A DNA stretch of 64,000 bases, from positions 23,746,302 through 23,810,301 of the forward strand of contig NC_045143.1 in assembly GCF_008831285.2 (NCBI RefSeq), in the 5' to 3' direction. This document shows, one piece after another, positions 1 to 11,792 of this stretch. The translations under genes were made by a program, and so were the position numbers. The notes under the pieces are model-generated. The model saw only the letters and a list, made by a program, of their open reading frames with translations. It made no database searches and was not told the DNA's origin. This stretch comes from Nymphaea colorata (taxonomy: Eukaryota > Streptophyta > Magnoliopsida > Nymphaeales > Nymphaeaceae). The stretch's first letter is position 1; every line of letters starts with the position of its first letter.

Positions 1-540
1 AGTCCATAAACTTGAGACTTAACATAAAATTATCAAAACAATAAAAAATATATAAATGATGCCAAAATCTATTCTTGAAATAGATGGGAGACGTGGATGA
101 CATCTACTTTTGTCTCAAAATAGCTAAAAAAAATCAGATCTTGTTTTGATTTAGATAGCTAAAAATCGTGGACATTGTTTTCAATAGAGAGCTTGTTTCT
201 TAGATAGAAACGATAAGTCTTTCAAACCTATTCAAATTTCAGATTTCATACCAATGGAATCGTCAACTTCTTTGGACAATTTTAGGATAGTTGGTCTCCT
301 TTTTAGAGAAATGAAAATGAAAATTTTCAGCATTTGAGGAGATGAATTAGTCTCATGCAAATCTGAAAACTTATGAATGAGAACAACAATGCATAAAAAA
401 ATATTTTAAGATGCTGATTGGATAAGTTTAGATTTTTTTTTTATTGTTCCTCAAAGCCTTGCCACTTTATGGCTAAAATTTGCATTTCAAATGTATAAAC
501 TTTGAAATTATTAAGCTAATTCCTATAAAGCATGGTCTGA

Positions 541-581
541 TTTCAGCAATTTGCATACATTTTGCGTATGTATTGCTGAAA
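541..581. repeat. Near-perfect 41-bp inverted repeat
   Basis: TTTCAGCAAT and ATTGCTGAAA form 10-bp outer arms, and CATAC/GTATG pair further in. The whole could fold into a cruciform or hairpin. It lies in AT-rich sequence inside the putative LTR; no function can be assigned. Confidence 0.4.
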
Positions 582-1705
582 TTAAACAAATTTTAAAATA
601 AAGTGAAAATAATTTTGTAGCCTTGTATTATGAACATCAACAAAATGATCCCCTTTCTTAAAAATCAGCTTGGAAATGTGTTCCAACTCGATTTTAAGAG
701 AGGGAAATGATTTTGAACAAGAGATTGTGTGTATATATACAACAATATATACATATACATACGTTACTCCTCAAAATGAAATTTTATCAAGGGACCACAT
801 AACTCATGAATCATCATGATTCATGGCTGAGTTCTTTTATGTAGGAAGATTGAAAACTTGTTTATAATCTCCCCTACTACCTTTGATCAATTGAAAAAAC
901 ATGAAACAAAATAACTTTAAATAGAAAGAGATAAAAAAATGCTCAAGCTAGTCTATCCTTAGTTTCGCCATGCAAAGGAGAATTTCATTCATGACAATGC
1001 ATCCATCCTTAATAGGCTTTTTCGTCATATATATTGCAGCAAAATCACTCTCTCACCATGAGAGACCATGAGTTCAAAATGGTTTTTAAGCTGGTTGTTT
1101 TGAAAGGGAACGTGGCCTTAGGGCCCTTTTCAAAATTTGATTTGTGGGTTCATCTTTTAGACAAACCGACTTATGCATGCATTATGCATTAACATGTATA
1201 TTTAATCATAGGTTTTCCCTAGCTGGACATCATTCTCACCTATAAAATAAATGAAAATAAACCCCTCCCTTGAATTGCTGAAATTAAAATGAACCAAAAG
1301 AAATTAAAGTAGATGAAAAATGGGTTAAAATCACCTACCATGCGGTCGGTCTTGATGCTTGATCTTCTTCTTCACTTGTTTTCCAAATCGAGCAATCCTA
1401 AGCAAGAATCCAAGCTTGAATTCGAGCTTAGAAAAGCTAGAAGAAGAACAACTTGCTGGAATTTGCAGTAGGGAAGAGAGAGCTTCTCTCCAGAAAAATC
1501 CTAAGTGAGGGTTCACTTAAGCACCCTAACTTAGGAAACTCAGTAAAAGAATAGGGGAAATGAAGAAGAAAATGAGATAGAGGGGGGAAGAAGGCTTGGA
1601 TGAATCTTCTTTCTCCTCCATGGCTTCTCCCTCCTAGCTCCTTGACTGCAGCAACTTGATGAAAACTTCAAAATTTCATTTTCCCTCTTGGTTGCTAAGG
1701 GAGGG

Positions 1706-1714
1706 TTTATATAG
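1706..1714 (-). promoter_or_regulatory. TATA box of the putative LTR promoter
   Basis: The minus strand reads CTATATAAA followed by CCCTCCC, a strong plant TATA element. Purine-rich leader sequence follows toward lower coordinates, consistent with transcription leftwards. The assignment to an LTR promoter is inferred from the context of the surrounding block. Confidence 0.45.
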
Positions 1715-3054
1715 AGGAGAAGAAGGGTGTAACCACCTTCTTTAATTTACCTTGGAAGATTAATCAAGGCTTAAAGAGTTGGAAAATTGATTAAATGAGT
1801 TTTTAATTGCTCTAACTAATCATTCTTATCCCATTTACATGTGTTAGGTGGGCTGGGCTAGGTGTGGTCAACATTGGTTCAGACCTAGCTTACCAACTTT
1901 AACCAAAATTTTGGATGAAAATGCCCTTAGACAGGGTTTTGCCTTATTTTGTTCTATTTATTTATTTTTTGTTTGAAATTGAGCTTGTTAGGTTAAAACC
2001 TAGTTGTTAAGCTCTAAATATTATTGAATTATGATAATTCAATTTAAATTTCAATAAAATTTGAAAATTCTATCAAATTTGGTTCCAAAATAGTATTTTC
2101 GTTCAAAACTTGATTGAAGATATATTTCAATTGAATCAAGCTTTGGTTTGAAATACTGAATTGTAATTTGATATTTGATTTATGCATTTGAAAAATCTTA
2201 ATGTGTATTTGCCTTTCATAAGTCAATTTATGCTCTATAATATCAATTTGCTCATGAAAGGGTATAATTGTCCAAATTGGTCAGATTTGACCAATTGACC
2301 AAAGTCGAAGCTCATTTGCGAGTAATTTGACTTTGTTTGAGGTAATTTAATAAATTTGAGCTAAGAAGACTCTGAATTGAGCTAAATTATACCTTGACTG
2401 AGTTTAGTCAAAGTGGATTCAATTCGGTCAAAGTCTATTTTCATCCACTGATTGGGTCGCAGGACAAACCTACCCTTTTGGCCAAGCTAAGCTCATGTTT
2501 ACTGAGCCTAGCTAAGATTTGTGCCATATTTGGGTGTACTAGGGTTGAACCTACTTGAATTAAGTGGGATTTACCAGCCTAGTTATTGCTTTTCGAAGAT
2601 TGACGCAAGACCTAGTTAAAGAAGAGAGAGAAACATAAATGTCTCTCTTTTCCTAGGCTTCTAGTTATGATGTCATTCATTTCTCCTTGAAAATGATTTT
2701 TTCATTTAATTGAGAGAACATATTTATTTTCTTTTAAATGAGGTGTGTGACCCCTGGGGGCCGACTAGGTGGGGCCCACACATGGGTCCCATACAACTTT
2801 CTAAACCAAATTAGATCCAATTCTCTTAAATCAAAATTTGAATTTTGCAATTGGATTTGGATGTCAAATCCTAATTTGGACATAGTTTAGACTCGTAATC
2901 CTGCGTTGGATTCGTGTTGTGGGTTAAATTCATGATTTGAATCTAAATTGTTCTTTAGATTTGAAATTGGCTTTGCAATTGCATTTTACACAATTCTTTT
3001 GTAAAATTTTGACATTGCTTCAATTCTGATGTGGAAAAATTTGGAGTGTTAACA

Positions 3055-5280
3055 GTTTTGAAAAAGAATCTACTATGTGGACCAAGACACATTTTAAGTT
3101 AGTCGAGCCCAATCAATATGATAGATAACCTTATCAAACTTACTCTTATAGTTTGACCATGTAAGCTAATTAGAGAATCACAAACCACACTCAACTCATG
3201 TCGATGGATGAATGAGTTAAAGTGCAGACAAGAATCATAATTTGGGCTCCTCCCTATTTTATCTTCTGGGTGTGGGGAGCGCTCTTAAGACATTAAAATC
3301 ACCAACTATATCACTAGGACTACTAAGATCCAGCAAGATGTCTGTAAGCTTTTCATATGACCTCCTCCTATTCAGCCTATTCATATGGAGGTTACCTTGA
3401 AGATGGACGCTTGACACCCCAAGGTTTTAAGGTCTCACCTAATACTTATTATAGAATCCCACAGAAACAAAAATCTATGTGGGATTCCACCCTATGATCC
3501 GTGAAAGTTATAAAAAAATCAGCATGAAATACAAATTTCTTGAATCTATTAGTAATGGTATGGAAGTTATTATGGTTGAGCATAAGATCCAAGAGAAAAA
3601 TCATGTTTGAACAATGATCTTGGATGACTTGGATTAACTCTCTTTCGGCAGTCACTCTATCAAGCCCTCAGATATTCCAAAACATAATCTCCTAATGGTA
3701 ATAGTTCCCCTACTTAACAACCTTAACGTCATCTCCCATTATCCCTTCCTTAGGAGCTTTCTTCCCCCCCTCTGTTGAGGGACTTCATGAGCATGTCCAT
3801 TCTCCTGAAGGATAGGATGACTCATGTACATCTTCATTGAAAGTTATGTTATTATGGTGTGGCTTGCTAACATCATCAATAGATTTCACTTGATCCTGCA
3901 TCATATTTTCCCAATGACACTGCTTTCTTTCTCTGTGACCGTTTTGGATAAGGCTTTAGACTTTTGCATGTTTCTACTCTCCCATGCTTAACCAGTCTTC
4001 CTATGTATTTCATTTAAATGCCTTCTCTTCCTCATGAATAGTCATGGTTCATTCATCTCATCCATACAAGTTGCCTCATGGGCTTTTTGTTTCCACACAT
4101 TGCCTCCAAAACTAGGTGGGATAGAACACCTAAACTGTCAATTCCTCAAATCAGACTTCAGCAATGTCAGAAATTTACTCTTGGAGATAATATTAGCATT
4201 AATAAACCAAAAACATGCATACTTAGAGAAACTTTTGGTGGGATTAATTGGATTTTCCCCCACTACTATAGAGAGTCACATCTAGAGGCTTTTCAGCTCT
4301 CCTTTTTCTCCATCAATTTCTCTATGCCTACTCTATAGAGTTTGTTTCCCTTGGTGGGATGACATTTATCTTGCCCCGATGGTTCTTGCCACAATTTCAC
4401 ATTTATCTTGTTTCACTTGTTGAGCTTTGTTGTATCTCATGCCCTCCTCCTTTAACCAAGCTATTTTTTAACCACCCGTCATGAGACTTTTACCTTTAAT
4501 AATCTATCTCTTCCTTGGTGGAATTGGTCCTTCTTAGGATTAACTACTTGACCCACTCAACACACTATTTAGTGAGATAGGAGGTCATTGACACTTGGCA
4601 TAAAATTTAATGGTTCTTTCATACTCAATCTTTTGGCAGATAGTTTGATTTTTGCCCATCACCAAGTCAATCTCTTGTTGGAAAAAGCTTAGGGGGTATC
4701 TATACACTGCCTCATAGACCTTAAACAAATCATCATAACAGTGATAAATTGTCCACTAAAACTTGCAGTATAGTTTCAAATGTAGCATGATTCCACAGAA
4801 TCGTTGAGAGTCCCAACAATCCACTTTCTAACTACGAATACGTTTCCATTATTTTTCATGATTCTTTTTCCTAACATTATGACTAGTTCTTCTATCTGCT
4901 CGGACAAGGAATGGACCCTTTCCCAGAAAGGAAAATCTAAGGCTCCTTGTACCTTTACATTGACTCCTCAAACTAGCCAGGATATAATAATTTCCTTTCT
5001 TTTCATGTCTCACAGAGCATCCTACACTACTTCCCCATTTTATAAGAACATCATTTGGAATGACCACCTTCGGTCTCCCATCTACAATCTTGTTCATCTA
5101 ACATGGAAAGTGCACAATCCTCTTCCTTGAGATCCTTTCTAGCCATTTTACCCATTATCTAGTAGTGGGAGGCTCCAAGGTAGCAGTTATACTTGAGACT
5201 AACCTTAGCCCTAGAGTGATTTGTCATCTCTCAGGCACCAAGGTCACAGTCATTGGATTCCCACTTTGTTGCTGTCAAAC
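3055..5280 (-). mobile_element. Decayed L1-like LINE fragment (ORF1 plus endonuclease start)
   Basis: Reading leftwards on the minus strand, the ORF1 part (about 5100-4850) contains GRPKVVIPNDVL followed by a Trp/Gly-rich stretch typical of the DUF4283 region of plant LINE ORF1. The endonuclease part begins with NI-GLDRVTAERELIQ (3676-3630), continues through HMNRLNRRRSYEKLTDILL, and reaches the GDFN active-site motif at 3292-3303, then KIGRSPNYDSCLHFNSF. Several frameshifts and stops interrupt it, so it is not coding. It ends abruptly at 3055 against the putative LTR; reverse transcriptase is not in the window. The 5' boundary near 5280 is uncertain. Confidence 0.7.
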
Positions 5281-6979
5281 TGCAAAAGACTCAAAGGTGA
5301 AAAAAGATTAGTTTTGTGTTAGTTTATATGCAATTGTAGAGTAGTAGGATAAAACAGGACTGACATGTCCAGACCATTTTTTATTAATTAAAAGAATGAA
5401 GCATCATGTATTCAAGTTGAGCTCAAGCTCGTAGAAGGAACAAGTGAGCAAAGCTCAAGCCAGCTTGTTTTCATATTATAATAACATGCTTCCACACTAA
5501 AAGTTGTGAAATTTAACTCAAGTTTATGGATTCAGTCTCAACCTAACTTGCATCTCATAAAATTTGAAAGTTGTCAAGAAAAAAGAAAGAAACTAACTTT
5601 CAAATTGATTTACTTTGAATATGTTTACTATATTGTATTTATTGTATGAGGGTTTTGTATGACTTGACCTTATAAGAGTAAAGGAAGGGTGTAGCTAGAA
5701 AGATAATATAATTTTAGAAATAGGTAAGTAAGGTGTTTTTAGAAAAGAAAAACAAAAAAAAAAAGAATTAAATCTTCTAACTAGGTGTGCCTAGACAAGA
5801 GCTTACCCTCTTTCCCCTTGCCTATAGAGCTAAAGTAGCATTGGGCCTCATATGAAGATAATAAGTATTACCTCATGATTTCCCTAAGGCACACTTAATA
5901 TTTTAACTGGAACAGTGATTTTGGCTTCAGGGGTAAATATAAAAATTTATTTATTTGCCTTGAGGGGGATTCAAAAAATAGTATAAATCATACTAATGCC
6001 CAATGACAATATAATCTTGGTAAAAAAATTTAGTATAATGCAAGGAAAGTTAGAATTAAGGTAGAAATCCCAAAATCCAAAATGGAAGATGTAATTAGAA
6101 TCTCCATCAAAGAAGTAGTTTGGGGACTTAATTTGTGCAATTAGTTGAAATTTTAGGCTGATTAATTTGGGAAAAAATTTTTAGGAGCATGCAGTACCAG
6201 TAGAGATGCTAATACTTAAAGGCTATCTAAAGAAAACAAGTTAATGGAGTGAGTTTTTTAGGGAAAAACATGGAGAATTAGTGTTGCATCTGGATTAGAG
6301 TCTAGGTCCATACCTAATTTTACTTGTGTGTGTAATATGCAATGCCTTATAGTTTGGAGGCCAAACTAGGGTGTCATGTGTGGTTGAAAACAAAAAAGAT
6401 GAAGATGAGTGAAGGAAGTCAAATTTTCCTTTCCCAAACCTGTTAGTTTGAGCTTAGGCTTGTAGCAGCCAATTTGAGACGTCCATAGTAGAGTTTTGCA
6501 GCAGTGTGTTGCGCTGAACGTGTACTTGGGAGATTATTGTGGACTCCATTGGTAGTTAAGGACTGAGATATATAGTGAGCTTCATGGATTTTAGACATTT
6601 TATCAAATCTCTCCTCAAACGTTGAGAAACTACTATCTTTGATTGCCAAGCATGTGATGTGTGTTGATTGCTAAGAACGAGGATGCAAGTTTAGGCCCAT
6701 TATAGGCAGCCTTATGAAGGACCAGCTAGGAAAGTTTTTTGTAAATTTTGGTGTTTTTAGGGTGTTGGGCACCTGCATCAGGCTCTAGATTTAGACCCGT
6801 AATGCCACCCATGTGAAGAGGGATGCCCGATGTTGGGGGTCTCTCTCCATCTTTTGCTGTTATGGGTTTGGCACATAGGAACAAGAGGTGGAAGAAGTGA
6901 TAGAAGACAAAGTTGAAGGGGAAGAAGAAAGCAGAGGTTGAGGAAGAGAAGGAGAAAGCGGGAGGCCAACACTCTAAGC
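5281..6979. other. Intergenic, no gene recognised
   Basis: AT-rich sequence with only short unsupported ORFs. I see no conserved domain, RNA gene or clear repeat boundary. The right-hand part may be the undetectably diverged 5' portion of the LTR fragment that follows. Confidence 0.5.
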
Positions 6980-7987
6980 TGCACTTGTAAAGTGAACCAA
7001 CCTCATGTGCTAGTCATTCTTATTGTGAATGTGCTTTTCTGATGATAAATTAAGAAAAACTAATTAATCAGAAGTCACTGGGTTAGGACAATATGTTTTG
7101 GATACATCCCTCCCTCGCCACTGGTCTCGCTTGCTCGGAGCACAAGTGGTGCAATACCCTAGGATATCATTGTATAATGTACTTAGAGTGTTGGCCTCCC
7201 GCTTTCTCAATTTGGGTGTCCTAGGGAAGGTTGAGCAAAACTCCTTGAAATTTACACATCTTTGGTTTAGCACTGTAGCGAGAATAGATTCGTATTATGT
7301 CGGGGCACCACAAGGGTTGTCTCCCGACTGTAGATCGTTTGTGGTGTGCACGGGTCTGTGTTTTGCACCCACAAAGTTCTCAATGTAAATAAAATGAATG
7401 TAAATTAAACAAGTTTAAATGAAGTGAACATGCATGAAATGAATATGACTAATAAGTGCGTTGATTGTGACTATTGAGTTGTCCCTTCATATTGTGGAAT
7501 ATGTAAGAGACTACAATGATGTTTATGTGAATGCACATATGCATTGTGATATCATAATGATTATTTTTATATTTGTGCTCTTACCTTAAAGGGTTAGGGA
7601 AATCTAGCTTGTCATAATACTATGAAGGCTCAACCTTCTACTATTTATTTTTTTTAGGTTTTGGCAGACCCAAGGCAGAAGGTTGATTGGATGGCTCAAC
7701 TCACATCATATTGAGGAGATTTTTGGTGTATTGTTGTGTCAGTGTCTCATGTTTTTTCCCATTGATGTCTTATTTTTTTTTAAGACATCGATGTTTTATT
7801 TTGGGGGCATTTTTGTTATGAGTGTCATTGATAAATGTTAAGTCATTTTGTATGAAATAATTTTGATGTAAAAATGAATTATTTGCCACACTTTTATTTG
7901 ATTTGCATAGCACCATTTTGATTGTTGTGTCGTTGCACCTCTAGGAGTTATGAAAAAAAAAATTGAGTCAAAAGTCAGGGCATGGCA
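6980..7987 (+). mobile_element. Degenerate Tekay-like LTR fragment, opposite orientation to Gypsy-1/2
   Basis: This stretch is recognisably the reverse complement of parts of the Gypsy-2 LTR: shared blocks include GTGAAGTGAACCAACCT-like sequence near 6985, the CACATC/GGTTTAG-CACTGTAG block around 7260, and the A-rich run followed by TTGAGTCAAAAGTCAGGG near 7960. It ends ...GGCATGGCA at 7987, matching the TG...CA rule for an LTR in plus orientation. The expected primer-binding site does not follow, so it is a solo LTR or a remnant. Heavily diverged and probably older than the nested elements; the left boundary is approximate. Confidence 0.6.
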
Positions 7988-8037
7988 GTTTAGTGAGTAT
8001 GTATCAATCATGACTAAATTTTGATGTTTGAGTTTTT

Positions 8038-8047
8038 AAGTAACAAT
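8038..8047 (+). repeat. Candidate target-site duplication, left copy (LINE)
   Basis: AAGTAACAAT here is repeated at 50054-50063, immediately after the LINE 3' end. Ten identical bases at both element borders fit an L1-type target duplication, now separated by about 42 kb because of the nested insertions. Confidence 0.55.
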
Positions 8048-10494
8048 GAGGAAAAATACATGCGTTTACAGCATTTTCGCAAAGAGAGAGAAAGTCTTCA
8101 TGAGGGTCCGCTAGCTAGGGTTTCTTGCAAGGGGTCGAGCTTCTGCCTCCTCCTCTATATGGAGCTACAGGCAAGCATGGAGCAAGATGCTCCATCAGGT
8201 AGCGAATGGGGCAGTCAGGTGATTGGTTCTACAACGAATGGAGGAGACAACTTGTGGAAAGGGCAAATCCCTTCTGTCGATGGAGAAGCTTGGGGCAAAA
8301 AGTCGTGGGCCAATATTGTCATGGGGGGGGAGGGGGGACCAAAAGTTGAAGCCAGAGCCTTATTTTGGGTCGCTGAGGGAGGAGGAAGTCGATGGTGGAG
8401 GTATACAGAGAGCTATCGAAGAGGTTCAACTACTCAATGATTGGGACCATTGTAGGAAACTATGGTGCTCGCAGACTCGACTATCTCTTCATCTTTGTTG
8501 CATTGAAGAAACAACGGATGCACCTCCTTTCAGTTCCTTTCACAATTTCTGAGAAGGGGAACTTTCTTATCTGCTCTTCGTCTGAGAAAGAAATTGCAGG
8601 CCCTCTCTTTTGAGGCACAGAAAGTGGAATAGGGTTTTGGTAGTTAATCATTGACAACCAAGGGAATCCGATGAAGGTGGCACCCCATAATCTCATTTGC
8701 ATTAGATAAAGCTTCCAAATATGTCAACAAAGATTAGTGCACAAGACGTTTAGAGAGAGGATATTATGCTCGCATTCAACTGGAGGTTCCCATTGGGTTT
8801 TAGCCATCTATAGAACTGAGACTTGCAATAGAAGAAGCAAAGCTTTCACACAAATGCGAAATATTGATCCATTTGTGGGTCGATGACCCATCTCACTACT
8901 AATTGTAGTGAGCTTCCTGAAGACAAGGATCCCAAATCATCAATGGACAATGGCTGGTCGAGAATGAAAACCATGAAATTTAATCAAAGAAGAAACTTAA
9001 GTCCTCAACGGAATGACAGCTCTGTTAAAAACTGGTTTCAAGCGCTAAATAAAATAGGTAGTGAAATGGAACTCATGAAAGAACAACTGCTTCCTCCCAC
9101 GCCGGATAGAGCACCCGACTACCCCACATTGGAAGGCTATTTGTTTCAAAATGGATGTCTGGGAAATTGGAGGAACAAAAGGAGGACTCCGGGGGAGTGC
9201 TCAGAGGAACAAGGGAATGGTGTTGGTGGAGAGCCAGTCTCTTCTAAGTAGGGGCCGCCTATGGGGGGATTCCATCTTCCATGAGTGACAGCAGAACAAA
9301 AGAGATTCTAATCTCTTTTGGGTCTAGCGGGCAAGCAGACACAACAGAACAGATGCCTAGTAAAAATAAGCAATAGGCGAAATCTGGTAAGGAGAAGATT
9401 GGCAAGTGACGGCTGAACTAGAGGGAGGTCAGCCAATACATGAGAAGGGCTAGCTTGCTGGAAGGAGAGGTTTTGACAGAAATACAGGTAAATGACAAAG
9501 CTGCATCAGATAACTCTAAGGGTAAATGTAGTAGGGAGAAAGATGGGGCAGAGGTGGTCTTGGTCTTCTTGATGGATAAGATGAAGAGTGATTCCAAAAT
9601 GGATCTAGAAAATTGCCTTCTGCGTACCTCTATGGACGAAGTTGCCATGGAAGGATCAGACAAGGAGTATAATGATGAGGAGGAGTCGAACTTGACGCTT
9701 CCATGAATATAGTAAGCTAGAATATCCGAGGGGTGTTTCATTGAACATCATAAAGAGATATCGTGCTCCTGCTTGCGTCTGTCAAGTCGATCGTCGCTTT
9801 CATTTTTTACCCTAAGATCTCAGTTGATGGGCTCACCAGATTTAGTGTGAGGTTTCGTAATCACCAACTTATCTCCAACATTGGTGTTTCCAATGAGTGG
9901 GCTCACATCCTCGTGCTCTGGGATGACAGTAAGGTTGGTTTAATTTTCTATTAATTGGATGCATTTTAGATCCATTGTGATTTCAAAACTGTCTTTTCGA
10001 ATAAGGTTTTTGTAATGTTGAGTGTTTGCCTCCACCCGGACCTCAGATACAGAAACACTAGCTTGCTAGCCTCAATGAGTGGATCAATCAGATCAATGCC
10101 CCATTGATCTGTTTAGGTGACTTTAATTTTATGTTGAGTTGTGCGAAAAAAACAAGTAAGTCTCCAACAACAAATAACTGTGCAGTCTTCTCCAATTTTG
10201 TTTTCTACAATAATCTAACGGAAAAGGTGAATGGTAATTGCAAGTATTCTTGGACCAACAAGAGGGAGGCGGCTAGCAATTATGTGTTCATTCTACTTCT
10301 GATAACAACGCCGTGATTGTGAAAGCTACAAAAAAAATTAAGTCAATGGTGGGCAAGGGTACTTTCCATTTTTACACTACTCATGAAGGAGCTTGCAAAC
10401 AGATTATCAGAGATGCTTGGTCGGATCCCTCAGAAGGTTGTGCCATGATGCAGGTGATTTCGAAGTTGCAAAGAGTCTAAGAGGGACTGATGTA
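8048..10494 (+). mobile_element. LINE 5' segment: ORF1 and apurinic endonuclease (pseudogene)
   Basis: The 5' leader is followed by a broken ORF1: an N-terminal part near 8160-8440 containing KSWANIVMG, and downstream low-complexity linker pieces at 8883-9251 and 9440-9706. The endonuclease of ORF2 starts near 9710 (S-stop-NIRG, where the usual Trp is a stop), runs through IVAFIFYPKISVDG and VSNEWAHILVLWDDS, and contains the catalytic GDFN at 10116-10127 followed by KTSKSPTTNNCAVFSNFV. It continues to about 10486 (KLQRV) where a hAT element interrupts it. Multiple stops and frameshifts show it is dead. The reading direction is opposite to the other LINE at 3-5 kb, so they are separate insertions. 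Confidence 0.8.
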
Positions 10495-11667
10495 TAGGGC
10501 TGGGCATCGGGCCGGGCCAACCCGGCCCAAAAAAAATGTCCAAATCCTAGCTAGTAAACTTTATCGGGCCAGCTCGAAGCCTGGCCCATTCCTAACTAGG
10601 CTGGGCCAGACCAATGAAATATCGGGCCTCAGGCTTATGCTTGAAGGCCGGCCCGATTATTAACAAGCCCTAGCTTGACTTTTTGGGTCAGGCATTCCTG
10701 CGCAGAAACAAACCCTTACCTCCTTTCGCCATTTTGGGCCCGATTATCAAACGACAGAGACAAGCATTCCGCAATGCTAAACTAAGGATTGAGCTCAACA
10801 GTGTCAGTTGCAACCTTTACCTTCTTCGAAGCGATCGATTTGGGAAGCCATGGTCTCAATGAATCTGGAGTCTCCATACCCGGTTCAGCTTCGAGCAGCC
10901 TTCCGACATTCGGTACCAATCCCTTCCATATCCACCTTGCATTCCTCTAGGGCTAGAATTGGAGTTGGGGCTAAAACCAGCCATCCCACTTCCATTCTCG
11001 AACCAAATTAGGTATACTGTTAGGGTTAGGGCTAGGGATAAAGTTAATCCCTCTCGGTTGGTTGTGAAAATCATCACCATAGATGGGGAAACAGAAAAAG
11101 GGAGAAGCATACTTAGGGTTTGCTTCAAATGGGGGATTCATTCTCATAAGGCTTCTCTACTGCCCATATGGTTGCATCAGAGGAGAGTTTCCCACAACTC
11201 CATGGCCTGCACAATTAAAGAAAAAAGAGAAAAATGATCAACATAATTGATGGAAGCATCAAAAGAAGCCTTGCAGGAAGGAAAAATCGTGTGGCTTGCC
11301 GTTTGCATGTTGTCGGCGGGCTTGCATCGTAAGAGAAGTCCCGCGGAGATTAGAGGATGAAGTCTCCTCCAGGGGCTTTTTCTTATTGGTGGCGAAGGAG
11401 AAGAAGCCCAGTGGATCGGTGCAGCCTCTCCTTTCGCTTCTCTACTTCTTCCATAGATGAAAGTTGAAACACAAGCCCTAACCTAAATTTGGTTTTGAAA
11501 AAAAAATGTTTTTTGTTGTGACCATCGAGCTTTTCGGCCCCTCGGCGGGCAGACCCATGCTCAGCCAATTAGTATCGGGCTGGGCCGGGCCTGATAAGAG
11601 AAGCCCGGTAAGTGGTTTTATGGTACCCAGGCCGGGTATCGAGTACCCGCCCTGGTGCCTAGTCCTA
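10495..11667. mobile_element. Non-autonomous hAT-like DNA transposon, 1173 bp
   Basis: The element is bounded by an exact 8-bp direct repeat CTGATGTA (10487-10494 and 11668-11675), the hAT target-site length. Its ends are imperfect terminal inverted repeats: TAGGGCTGGGCATC at the left and, read on the minus strand, TAGGACTAGGCACC at the right, with GGGCCGGGCC-type subterminal repeats common in plant hAT elements. LINE coding sequence continues in register of content on both sides. No transposase is present. The interior (about 10700-11500) is less AT-rich and holds exon-like open stretches, which may be captured host DNA. Confidence 0.85.
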
Positions 11668-11675
11668 CTGATGTA

Positions 11676-11792
11676 ATGGTCGAAATCTACTAGAGAAGAT
11701 CTCTCTAGTAATATTCAGAAAATAAGGGACAGCCCCTTGGTAGCCCAAGGGCAGGCAAAGGAGGAAATTTCTGAGGCTTTTGACACAGATAA
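11676..11792 (+). mobile_element. LINE sliver between hAT and Gypsy-2
   Basis: About 117 bp of LINE ORF2 linker (TREDLSSNIQKIRDSPL-like in translation, QGQAKEEISEAFDT) joining the segment before the hAT element to the one that resumes at 45185. Its last five bases, GATAA, are the left target duplication of Gypsy-2. Confidence 0.75.

Larger units (their letters stand above)
1..3054 (-). mobile_element. Probable LTR / 5' region of an LTR retrotransposon (minus), open at window edge
   Basis: Read on the minus strand this block starts with TGTTAACACTCC at 3054, exactly where a decayed LINE coding sequence stops, as expected for an LTR inserted in it. About 1.3 kb downstream lies a TATA box (1706-1714), followed by a purine-rich leader with ATGs and a possible donor (minus, near 1340: CATGGTAGGTGA), the usual look of a long Ty3/gypsy-type LTR with its transcribed R/U5. 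No second LTR, PBS or coding domain is visible before position 1, so the family and the 3' boundary are unknown and a solo LTR is possible. No credible gene is encoded; the short ORFs at 1331-1516 and 2044-2226 look accidental. Confidence 0.45.

Noticed and set aside
4034-5130. Plus-strand ORFs at 4034-4338 and 4804-5130
   Set aside because: Antisense shadows of the minus-strand LINE ORF1 region.
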